In this document: in pieces, positions 19,901 to 27,434 of the stretch
Position numbering within the stretch: the first letter of the stretch is position 1
Layout: the number at the start of each line of letters is the position of its first letter
Source: an uncultured Verrucomicrobia subdivision 3 bacterium
GTDB taxonomy: Bacteria > Verrucomicrobiota > Verrucomicrobiia > Limisphaerales > UBA11358
Direction of reading: 5' to 3'
Length of the DNA: 64,000 bases
Assembly: GCA_903850425.1 (NCBI GenBank)
Contig: CAINLR010000185.1
Span: forward strand, 1 to 64,000
Program-made: the position numbers and the translations under genes
The notes under the pieces: model-generated
What the model saw: only the letters and a program-made list of their open reading frames with translations
The model's database searches: none
Told to the model about the DNA's origin: nothing

Positions 19901-22900
19901 GGCGGCAACGGCCTGACCGGTGCGGGATTGATCGAGAGCACCACGGGCCCGGCCACGCTGACTGTGGGCATGAACAATGGCGGCGGCACGTTCGCTGGAC
20001 TACTCACGGATTACGCCGGCAATGCACTGGCTCTGGCCAAAGTCGGCACCGGCACACAGATCATTACGGGCACCAACGCCTACACCGGCGGCACGACGGT
20101 TACCTTGGGCACGCTGCAATACGGCGGTGCAACCATTGGGACGAGCGTGCCGTCTGGCGACATTGGCTTGGTCAATCCGACCAACGCGGCCAGCGCCACG
20201 CTCAGGTTTGAAATGCCGCCAAGCAATACCGTGGTTTACCTCGGCAACATCACCAACGGCAGCCCCAGTGCCGGCGGCGGCAATCTCTACCTTTTCGCGA
20301 CCAACAGCACGCTTGTTTTAGGCGGCACGAACACGTTCCTTGGCGCTGTGAATATCAATGCCGGCGCGTTGTGGATTCGGAACAGTTCAGGTTTGGGCTT
20401 GGGGACCAAGGTGGTGACCATCAACAACGGCACGGCGGGCCTGCCGTCGCTGCACCTCGACGGCACGGGCGGCAACATCCTGCTGCCCGCAACCCTGAGC
20501 TACCAGACCAGTTGGGCGAACGGCACCCTGTTCAATGAGGCGGGCGACAACGAGATTGATGGCGCGTTCACGCTGACCTCCGGCGGGGGTGACACCGCCA
20601 TCTTTGTGAATGCCGGCACCCTGACTCTGAATGGCTCGCTCACGCCTAATACCACCAGCCGCAACCTGCAGATTGGCGGCGCAGGCAATGGCACCAATAC
20701 GATCTCGGGTTACATTGCGGACGGCACCAGCCCGCTCTCAGGCCTCCGTAAACTTGGCACCGGCACTTGGACTTTGCTGGGCAATAACACGTTTTCCGGC
20801 ACCACCACCGTTGAAGGGGGCCGGCTGGTGCTTGGGGCCACGGGCACTCTGCCTCTGACCACCAGCATCAACGTATTCACCAACGCCACGCTGGATGTTG
20901 CTGCCGCCGCTGTCGCCTTGGGCGGCGCGTGGACGAACAACGGCAAACCTTTCCTGGGCAACGGCACCGTGGTCGGCAACGTGGTCTTGGCGAACAACAC
21001 GCTGCTCCAGCCCGGCGGCTCCGGCACGCGCGGCACCCTCACCTTCAACAACAACCTCACCTTGAGCCTGGGCGTCACCAATCAATTTGATTTGGGAACC
21101 GACCTGACCGTCGGCAGCGGATCCAACGACCTCGTGCAGATCAATGGTGATCTCGATCCGCAAGGTTCGACGATCAGCATCAATGCCCTCCAGCCATTGA
21201 GTCCCGGCACTTACCGCTTGTTCAACTATACCGGGACCAAGTTGAGTTCCTTCAATGCCACGCCGCTGACCAACACCAGCACCACCTCGCATTACACGCT
21301 GGCGGTGGACGAGAGCACCCCCAACCAGGTCAACCTGGTGGTGAGCGGAACCGTCTCCAGCCTTACTTGGTATGGCTCTTCCACCAATTGGGACATCAAC
21401 ACGACCGCCAATTGGAATCTCGGCACGTTGAAATACTTTAACTTCGACACCGTCACCTTCGACGACACGGCCCTGACCAACCTCGTGAACATAGTCGGCA
21501 CCGTGATCCCCACCTCGGTGGCGTTCAATAATTCGGCAACCAATTACACGATCCAAGGCAGTGGTAAAATCAGTGGCCCGACTGGCATCTCAAAGTCCGG
21601 CTCCGCCACCCTGCGCATTAACACAGCCAACGATTTCGTTGGCCCGATCAATGTCTCCGGCGGCACTTTGATGGCGGGCAATGCGACCGCGTTTGGAGCC
21701 ACCAACGGCGTCGTAACCATCGCCAGCGGCGCGACCCTCGATGTGAATGCCCAAAACCTGGCTCAGAAACCCGTCGTCGTCGCCGGCACGGGCGTGGGCA
21801 ACAATGGCGCGATCATCAACTCTTCGCTCACCGCTCAAATCAATGCCCTCAATACCGTCACCTTGACCGGTGACACCACCTTCGGCGGCGGTGGCCGTTG
21901 GGACATCCGCGCGAATGGCGTGCCCCTGGCCAGCCTCTCCACCGGCGGCAACGCTTACAATCTCACCAAGATCAGCACCAACCAATTCTCCCTGGTGAGC
22001 GTGGCCGTTGATCCGGCACTGGCCGACATCAATGTGGTCGGCGGACTGTTCGGCTTCGAAGCGAACAGCACCACCTTGGGCAATCCGCTCAATAAGCTCA
22101 CGGTCTGGAATAACGCCCAACTCCAGTTCTGGGGACCAACCAACTTGATTAATAAACCCATCGTGCTGAATGGCGGGACCAACTGGTGCCTGAATAACGG
22201 CAGCGGCACCGCCACGGTAATCTCGCCGGTGACCCTCAATGCCTCAAGCATCGTCAACGTGAGCGCCACCTCCATGACCCTCAACGGCCCGATTGGCGAA
22301 AACAACAGTCTCACGGCCATGACCAAGATTGGCACCGGGCTGTTGGCTTTGGGGGGGACCAACACCTATAGCGGCGGAACTTTTGTCACCGCCGGCACCT
22401 TGCAAATCGGCAACGGCGGCGTCGGCGGTAATGCCGGCAGCGGTCCCGTGCAAGTCACCAACGCGACTCTCCAATTCAACCGCAGCGATGACTTCACTTG
22501 GACTACGGACGGCTCGGCCAACACCAATGCCACGCTGATCAAGATTAACACCAACACTGTGACGGTTGCCTCGACCAACTTCTTCGCGGGTCAGGATCAG
22601 GTCAACGGTGGAACGCTGATTGTCGGCCCCACTGGTTACTTGACCTCGGGCAATCAGTTCTTTGTCGCCGGGGCCGCAGCCGCCGGCAACACGAACACTG
22701 GTGCTTGCATCCTCAACGGTGGAACATTGATCGTGACCAACTGGGTGGCGGTGGGGCGCAACAGCACCAACGCGGTGGGCACCTTCACGCTGAACAGCGG
22801 CACGTTCATCAAGACCGGGCCGAATCAAATTATCGTCGGCTCCCTCGGGGCGACCGGCACACTGACCGTCAATGGCGGCACGCTGTATAACAATGCCAGT

Positions 22901-23878
22901 ATCAACCTCGGTGAGACGGCCAATCAGGGCGTCGGCTACTTCAACCTGAACGGGGGGTTGGCGCAGGCGGTGCAAATCGGCACCCAGAGTGGCAAAACGG
23001 CGATCGCCCGCTTCAATGGCGGCACGCTCCAGGCGGTCACCAACCAGGCCAGCTTCATAGCCAGCCCCGTGCAGGCCCTGGTTCAGAATGGCGGCTTGAT
23101 CTTGGATGACGGCGGCTTTGTCATCACCAACAGCCAGCCGCTGATGCCTGACACTGGCTCAACCGGTGGTCTGACCAAAAATGGAACCGGAACCTTGTAT
23201 CTTAATTCGACCAACACTTACACCGGTCTGACGTTGGTGAACCAAGGCACGCTGGCGGGCAACGTCACGGTCGCCGGACCGCTCACCGTCGGTGCCAGCG
23301 GCACGCTCTCGCCGGGACCGGCCACCATCTTTCCGGTCGGCACAGTCACCGCCGTCGGCACGGTCACACTGGGCGGAATACTTGCCGTGGATGTCTCCAA
23401 GGATATCGGCGTGGGCGTCAGCGACCTAGTCGCCGGCGGCACGGTCAATTATGGCGGCACCTTGACGGTGAACCAGATTGGGGTCGTGCCCTTCGCGGAC
23501 GGCGACTCATTCAAACTCTTCAACGCCGGACTCTATACCGGCGCATTCAGTTCCATCAGTCCGGTCGCACCTGGAACTGGTCTCGCTTGGGACACCAGTC
23601 ATCTCACCTCGGATGGCACCCTCCGGGTGATAGTCAACACCCTGCCGGCCACGCCGGCGCCGATCACGGTCACCTACGATGGTAGCAACCTCCACTTGAG
23701 CTGGCCGGCGGCTTACCTCGGCTTGTTACTCCAAGCGGAGACCAACAGCCTTAGCAATGGTTTGACGACGACGCCAGCCGATTGGCATACCATCCCGGGT
23801 TCGGGTGCCACAACCAGCGTTACGATCCCGGTCAATCCGGCGAAACCGAGCGTCTTCTATCGGCTTGTGAAACCATAA
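16976..23878 (+). CDS. Giant secreted autotransporter-associated beta-strand repeat protein
   Basis: 2300 residues with a signal peptide (MNKTKPTLKKIALLALVLLP, cleavage after MSA). Almost the whole length is PATR-type beta-helix repeats of the form L-x-K-x-G-x-G-T-x-x-L-x-G-x-N-x-F-x-G-T-x-x-V-x-G-G-x-L. Two internal modules start with a W-x-G-x-x-x-N-W-D-x-N-x-x-x-N-W pattern (near residues 585 and 1460), so the protein seems built from about three large blocks. It ends in the same kind of domain as its neighbour (SVFYRLVKP) but lacks the P domain. Low lysine and high Gly/Asn/Thr suit an extracellular fibre. The two genes are probably an old duplication; the transport system is not in the window. 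Confidence 0.9.
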   Translation: MNKTKPTLKKIALLALVLLPGIMSADDVWKGTTGNLWATTGNWGNNLVPGAADVVIYNNTSTANWSNYLSASYSIKGILVTNVPAVSTPSGISINSTNAGVTLTLGTSGIDLTGATTNLVVAVPVVLGANQSWLVTNTRTLTISSNVSGSGNLLKDTPNASSTAVGQLSLNGSNTFTGTLTVNGGKVVLGNASALGGSSGLVTVNSGAQIAWGAAYTIAKNFQVSGDALSSDGVLHATTGASVINGNITLLADAKAFKMDGSATLTLNGNISGVNKNLTIALDGSGTSTVRDGVVLGTGSLTKSSTGILVLTSATNAWSGGTTISGTLTIGNGGAGSIGTGTINDSGTLTFNTTSALTINDVMQGTGSIAANGVGTLTLGAANLYTGNTTIGATSRLNLAAAGSIPNTSTATLTVNGILDVTAPGSITIGGAQTLSGSGTILGNVNTVSGSALNGSYLIQGNLTLANAANVLPAGANTYGMLTINGSTTLNAPNLTFDLSNVATESPLLNDEIYVNGGLIVNGVTTIFLNPRSGALAPGAYTLIRYNGVRSGSGSFVLDQPADGLAIDSSVPGVVRLVVTPASQLTWVGDSTLNDWDLNLTANWNNGSPAVFRQYDNVRFDDTGSLAPSVNITTNVKPTLVTVDATASYTIAGSGKLSGGASILKTNIGTLVLSTVNNDYTGPTTIQQGTLTFQDVGTLPAFGGINIQTNAVADFNVGGTNINIGAATQPSITGGGTLQVSGGLVALGNQGSTAYKVNVRLASGSLINVAGGTLRNGGWQGGFWTDGLTWTNLANLQVDGTFDVWDGNPVYVNSLNGGGSVGIAGAATSTGSGTRTLNVGVDNGSGSFSGTAVCNLGTSTNSSLTITKFGTGTQYLERLTRGNGGTGTPTANVNAGTLQLGGSLDNVACAATVNAGGILELAKSSSSSVHALGGTLTVNSNGLCRLTGTGGDQIYLGSTMTVNAGGTLDLNGQSEGGNGLTGAGLIESTTGPATLTVGMNNGGGTFAGLLTDYAGNALALAKVGTGTQIITGTNAYTGGTTVTLGTLQYGGATIGTSVPSGDIGLVNPTNAASATLRFEMPPSNTVVYLGNITNGSPSAGGGNLYLFATNSTLVLGGTNTFLGAVNINAGALWIRNSSGLGLGTKVVTINNGTAGLPSLHLDGTGGNILLPATLSYQTSWANGTLFNEAGDNEIDGAFTLTSGGGDTAIFVNAGTLTLNGSLTPNTTSRNLQIGGAGNGTNTISGYIADGTSPLSGLRKLGTGTWTLLGNNTFSGTTTVEGGRLVLGATGTLPLTTSINVFTNATLDVAAAAVALGGAWTNNGKPFLGNGTVVGNVVLANNTLLQPGGSGTRGTLTFNNNLTLSLGVTNQFDLGTDLTVGSGSNDLVQINGDLDPQGSTISINALQPLSPGTYRLFNYTGTKLSSFNATPLTNTSTTSHYTLAVDESTPNQVNLVVSGTVSSLTWYGSSTNWDINTTANWNLGTLKYFNFDTVTFDDTALTNLVNIVGTVIPTSVAFNNSATNYTIQGSGKISGPTGISKSGSATLRINTANDFVGPINVSGGTLMAGNATAFGATNGVVTIASGATLDVNAQNLAQKPVVVAGTGVGNNGAIINSSLTAQINALNTVTLTGDTTFGGGGRWDIRANGVPLASLSTGGNAYNLTKISTNQFSLVSVAVDPALADINVVGGLFGFEANSTTLGNPLNKLTVWNNAQLQFWGPTNLINKPIVLNGGTNWCLNNGSGTATVISPVTLNASSIVNVSATSMTLNGPIGENNSLTAMTKIGTGLLALGGTNTYSGGTFVTAGTLQIGNGGVGGNAGSGPVQVTNATLQFNRSDDFTWTTDGSANTNATLIKINTNTVTVASTNFFAGQDQVNGGTLIVGPTGYLTSGNQFFVAGAAAAGNTNTGACILNGGTLIVTNWVAVGRNSTNAVGTFTLNSGTFIKTGPNQIIVGSLGATGTLTVNGGTLYNNASINLGETANQGVGYFNLNGGLAQAVQIGTQSGKTAIARFNGGTLQAVTNQASFIASPVQALVQNGGLILDDGGFVITNSQPLMPDTGSTGGLTKNGTGTLYLNSTNTYTGLTLVNQGTLAGNVTVAGPLTVGASGTLSPGPATIFPVGTVTAVGTVTLGGILAVDVSKDIGVGVSDLVAGGTVNYGGTLTVNQIGVVPFADGDSFKLFNAGLYTGAFSSISPVAPGTGLAWDTSHLTSDGTLRVIVNTLPATPAPITVTYDGSNLHLSWPAAYLGLLLQAETNSLSNGLTTTPADWHTIPGSGATTSVTIPVNPAKPSVFYRLVKP

Positions 23879-23906
23879 CTGGTCGCACGGTCAATCCTAC
23901 TCGTGC

Positions 23907-23942
23907 GGGGCGCGGCGCTCAGAGCCGCGCCCCTTTTCTTTT
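23907..23942 (+). terminator. Rho-independent terminator
   Basis: GGGGCGCGGC and GCCGCGCCCC form a perfect 10-bp GC stem with loop GCTCAGA, followed at once by TTTTCTTTT. It lies 28 bases after the stop of the second giant protein gene. The rest of 23943-24227 shows no gene I can support. Confidence 0.9.
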
Positions 23943-24227
23943 CGGCGCAGGTTGCCAAATTCGAGATAACGCCGGTCGAAAGGGATGCGGCAGAAAGATG
24001 GAGGGTTGAGAACTTCTGGCATTATCAGATGGTTGAACGCCCCCCCGATTTTGCAGCAAAGCATTCTCACCGAACGTCTGGAACAATGGCCAGAGGACGG
24101 TCTGATAATCCGTCGCCGTCGCCGCCTGGGCCGCGCCTGAAAAGTTGCCTTGAGCGATCTGTGGAGCCGTCTGATGATCAGCTCAACTTTTTTGAACGCT
24201 TAACCAACCCTATCGAAACCCTATAAA

Positions 24228-24280
24228 AATTGGTCGGGGCGGGGAGATTCGAACTCCCGACCTCTTGCACCCCAAGCAAG
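24228..24280 (-). repeat. Distal attachment site (tRNA-Pro 3' fragment)
   Basis: These 53 bases are identical to 53794-53846. Read on the minus strand they contain the anticodon stem 3' side, variable loop, T arm, acceptor 3' strand and CCA of tRNA-Pro(GGG). The tRNA 5' part is missing and the next bases (TTTTTGGTCA) are unrelated, so this is the far boundary of the island and not a functional tRNA. Confidence 0.92.
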
Positions 24281-24408
24281 TTTTTGGTCATTCTCGCCAC
24301 TTCCCACATTTACATCAATGAGTGCTTTCATACCTAAAGAATAACACTATTGAGTTGTTTTTACAAGCCTTCTATGTGTTTTTGAGGGAAGCCGCCGGAA
24401 GAAAATAG

Positions 24409-24482
24409 TGTGCGGGACTGTGCGGGTGTGCGGGTGTGTGCGGTAGGCGAAGAAGGCCGTAATCTGTGCGAGTTTGTGCGGG
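24409..24482 (+). repeat. Cluster of six TGTGCGGG-like octamers (possible integrase arm sites)
   Basis: TGTGCGGG or one/two-base variants occur at 24409, 24419, 24427, 24437, 24465 and 24475, all in the same orientation within 74 bases, about 130 bases inside the left attachment repeat. Two related octamers lie at 53707 and 53718 near the right repeat. Tyrosine recombinases of the lambda type bind short arm-type repeats flanking the core, which fits; it is inference. Confidence 0.55.
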
Positions 24483-24522
24483 CTTCTCCCCGCTGTCGTC
24501 GCCACGAAGTCCGCATCCGTCT

Positions 24523-24562
<40 letters not shown>

Positions 24563-24785
24563 TCAAAACGCCTTTTTCGCTCAAATACACCCTGTAAAAG
24601 CAATGCGGGATGCAATGAACGAGACGTTCCTTTCGTTGGTGGCCTGCATCAAATTCACCTTGTCCGATATGAAGTTGGAATCGCCTTTTTTCTCCTGGCG
24701 GCGGAAGTGCCGTTGCGTTGGCTTTAGCGAGGCGGGCGGCTTGCCGTCAGACGCACTGTGCGGCAGAATCCCAGCTCGATCGCTT

Positions 24786-25649
24786 ATGCTTCGTAAATGG
24801 CACCTAAAAAAACGCTGGATCTTCTGGCTGGCGGTGGGATTGGCGCTGGGTTCAATCGTCATCGCCGTTGCGGCGTATGAATTTCTGCGGGTGCCCACTT
24901 TGCCGCTGCAGGCCGGTGTCATTGAACGCACGACCAAGGTCCGCCTGACGGGTAAAGTCGTGGCGGTGGATTTTTATTTGCCGATGGGGACCGGCCCGGC
25001 GCCAGTTGTGGTGGTGGCTCACGGGTTCACGCGCAATCGTAAGACCATGGCCGGCTGGGGCGGGATGTTGGCCAAGGCTGGATTCATCGCGGTGGTGCCG
25101 GACCTTCCAACCTGGGCGGATCATGCGCGAAACGGGCGTGCGCTGGTCGAACTGCTGGACGCGGTGCTAGCGGCGAAGTTTTTCCAGCAGCCAAAGCCGT
25201 CAGGGCGGGTTGCGCTGGTGGGATTTTCGGCGGGCGGTTTGTCTACGCTGTTGGCGGCCGTGGGCAACCGAAACGTCGCATGTTGGGTCGGTCTTGACCC
25301 GGTAGGCCGCGGGTCTGGCGATGCCGGCACGGCGCGACAGTTGAACATTCCCAGTTTTGTGCTGCGGGCGGAGCCGGCACCATGGAACGCCAATGGAAAT
25401 GCCCGCCAGATATTTGCGGCGCTTCCCGGGCCGGTGTTTTCGCTGGTCGTGAATGGCGCGAACCACGTTGACGCCGAGTATCCCACCAGCCGGGCAGCTG
25501 AGTGGGCTTGCGGCCGAACAGACCCGGTGCGGCGAGAATTGTTTGGCCGGTATCTGCTCGCTAGCTTGCAACTGGGGCTGCTCCAGGACGAGGCGGCGCT
25601 GCGACAACTCGGGGCGGCAGCTTTTTCGATGGTTTCAATGGTGGCATAA
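24786..25649 (+). CDS. Membrane-anchored alpha/beta hydrolase
   Basis: 287 residues from ATG 24786, which puts a basic start (MLRKWHLKKRW) before a hydrophobic segment (IFWLAVGLALGSIVIAVAAY), so an uncleaved anchor or signal is likely. The catalytic domain resembles chlorophyllase/dienelactone hydrolase-like enzymes: VVVVAHGFTRNRKTMAGWG, nucleophile elbow GFSAGG and a late NGANHVDAEYP with the probable histidine. Substrate unknown. The last about ten residues overlap antisense with the truncated membrane protein, so the 3' end may lie at a rearrangement junction. Earlier in-frame ATGs from 24603 are rejected because the added sequence lacks protein character. Confidence 0.75.
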   Translation: MLRKWHLKKRWIFWLAVGLALGSIVIAVAAYEFLRVPTLPLQAGVIERTTKVRLTGKVVAVDFYLPMGTGPAPVVVVAHGFTRNRKTMAGWGGMLAKAGFIAVVPDLPTWADHARNGRALVELLDAVLAAKFFQQPKPSGRVALVGFSAGGLSTLLAAVGNRNVACWVGLDPVGRGSGDAGTARQLNIPSFVLRAEPAPWNANGNARQIFAALPGPVFSLVVNGANHVDAEYPTSRAAEWACGRTDPVRRELFGRYLLASLQLGLLQDEAALRQLGAAAFSMVSMVA

Positions 25650-25942
25650 AATTGAAGCTTACTTAGAGCAACACCCAAGTTCTGAAGCGTTGAATCTATC
25701 GCGCCACCGACGGGAAGATCCCGGTCCGGCAGGGTTAAAAGTTCTTGCGTAAACCTAGTAATGGCTTCGGCTGTGGCGGAAAAAGTCTGCTGCCGCGCAG
25801 CAAATTCTCGTTCGTCCTTTCGTTTTAGCCGCTCGTGAGTCAGGTTGCGCTCATGGCTAACCTGGGACCATCTGAGCGTGATGAGGACTCCCAGCAGGGT
25901 AACAAACGAGCCCGCTATGCTGGCAAAAAACTGTTCGTTCAT
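25630..25942 (-). pseudogene. Truncated small membrane protein
   Basis: From ATG 25942 the first about 100 residues look genuine: one membrane segment (SIAGSFVTLLGVLITLRW), then a charged helical stretch (ERNLTHERLKRKDEREFAAR) and a helical region ending near LSKLQFYATIETIEKA. Beyond 25630 the frame continues only as the antisense of the hydrolase gene. I infer that the natural 3' end was lost when the two sequences were joined. It resembles small one-pass proteins common beside defence genes but I cannot name a family. It lies 13 bases before the end of hsdM on the same strand. Confidence 0.5.
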
Positions 25943-25955
25943 AGAAAAAGCGTTT

Positions 25956-27434
25956 CTATTTCCCGAGGGCGGCGAGCACGGTGCGGAAGTTGAGCAGGCC
26001 GGCCTCGATGTTCTCCACGATGTCCTCGCCGAGGTCGGTAGGCTCGGGGAGGTTGTCCAGATCAGCGAGGCTTTTATCTTTGAGCCAGCTGATGTCTAGG
26101 CTGGTTTTGTCGCGGGCAATGATGTCGGCGTATTTGTATTTGCGCCAGCGGCCTTCAGGATTTTTCTCGGCGTGCCAGGTTTCTTTGCGTGCATGCCGAT
26201 TGGCGGGATTGTAGCACTCGATGAACTCCGCAAGATCTTCCAAGCGCATGGGCCGGCGCTTTTGCGTGTGATGAACGTTGGTGCGGTAATCATAATACCA
26301 GATTTCTTTGGTCCACGGCTGTTTAGCGGCGGGCTGGTTGTCGAAAAAGAGCACGTTCGCTTTCACGCCGTTCGCGTAAAAGATGCCGGTGGGCAGCCGC
26401 AAGATGGTGTGGAGGTCCGTGTTCTCAAGCAGTCGCTGACGAACCGTTTCTCCGACGCCGCCTTCGAAGAGGACGTTATCGGGCAGCACCACGGCCGCTT
26501 GGCCGGTGGTCTTGAGCATCGTGCGGATGTGCTGGAGAAAGTTGAGCTGCTTGTTGGAACTGGTGGCCCAGAAATCCTGACGGTTGTAAACGAGGTCATC
26601 TTTCTCCTGTTCACCTTCCTCGTTCGTGAAGGTCATACTGCTTTTCTTGCCGAAGGGCGGATTCGCCAAGACGTAGTCAAAGCGCTTGCCGCTGTCGGCG
26701 ACGAGGGCGTCGTTGGAGGAAACCAGACTCTCACCGTCGATCTCGCCGATGTTATGCAGGAACATGTTCATCAGGCACAACCGCCGCGTGTTGGCGACGA
26801 TTTCATGACCAAAAAATGTCTCGTGCTTCAGGAATGCTTTTTGCGTTTTGTTGAGCGGATGATTGGCGACAAGATGGTCGTAGGCGGCGAGAAAAAATCC
26901 ACCGGTGCCGCAAGCGGGATCGGCGATGGATTTTTCCGGAAGCGGACGCACGCAGGCGACCATCGCTTTGATTAGAGCGCGGGGCGTGAAGTATTGGCCG
27001 GCACCGGATTTGGTATCCTCCGCGTTTTTCTCGAGCAAACCTTCGTAGATGGCTCCTTTGGTATCGGCACCGAGGACGACCCATTCTGTTTCATCCACCA
27101 TCTCGACCACGCGGGCCAGCTTGGCGGGATCTTGGATTTTATTTTGTGACTTGGTGAAAATCTGGCCGAGCATCCCGGACTTGCCGGCAAGCTCGCGGAG
27201 GACGGTGACGTAATGAACTTCCAACTCCGCACCCTTCAGATTTTTGAGCGTGGGCCAGGAATACTTGGCCGGAATGCCGACGGTGCGGCTATACGGCGGG
27301 CGACTGTATTCATCTGCCATTTTCAGGAAGATGAGGTAGGTGAGTTGCTCAAGGTAATCACCATAGCCGACGCCGTCGTCGCGCAACGTGGTGCAGAAGC
27401 CCCAAACTTTGGAAATGATGGAATCGGTGCTCAT
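25956..27434 (-). CDS. hsdM: Type I restriction-modification system, DNA methyltransferase subunit
   Basis: 492 residues, the usual length of HsdM. The N-terminal helical domain (residues 1-130) is followed by an N6-adenine methyltransferase domain with SAM motif ADPACGTGGF (171-180) and catalytic NPPF (258-261). The SGAGQYFTPRALIKAMV segment before motif I is typical. Together with HsdS it forms the methyltransferase that marks host DNA at a bipartite site. The ATG overlaps the stop of the DUF262 gene by one base (TAATG), so it is the last gene of a coupled operon hsdR-hsdS-DUF262-hsdM. Nothing looks broken. Confidence 0.95.
   Translation of the reverse strand: MSTDSIISKVWGFCTTLRDDGVGYGDYLEQLTYLIFLKMADEYSRPPYSRTVGIPAKYSWPTLKNLKGAELEVHYVTVLRELAGKSGMLGQIFTKSQNKIQDPAKLARVVEMVDETEWVVLGADTKGAIYEGLLEKNAEDTKSGAGQYFTPRALIKAMVACVRPLPEKSIADPACGTGGFFLAAYDHLVANHPLNKTQKAFLKHETFFGHEIVANTRRLCLMNMFLHNIGEIDGESLVSSNDALVADSGKRFDYVLANPPFGKKSSMTFTNEEGEQEKDDLVYNRQDFWATSSNKQLNFLQHIRTMLKTTGQAAVVLPDNVLFEGGVGETVRQRLLENTDLHTILRLPTGIFYANGVKANVLFFDNQPAAKQPWTKEIWYYDYRTNVHHTQKRRPMRLEDLAEFIECYNPANRHARKETWHAEKNPEGRWRKYKYADIIARDKTSLDISWLKDKSLADLDNLPEPTDLGEDIVENIEAGLLNFRTVLAALGK

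Noticed and set aside
20738-21556. Minus-strand frame inside the second giant repeat protein
   Set aside because: Same reason; antisense of beta-helix repeats.
24409-24482. CRISPR array from the TGTGCGGG repeats
   Set aside because: Repeats are 8 bases with irregular 0-20 base spacing; no array geometry, and no cas genes are present. No CRISPR was seen anywhere in the window.
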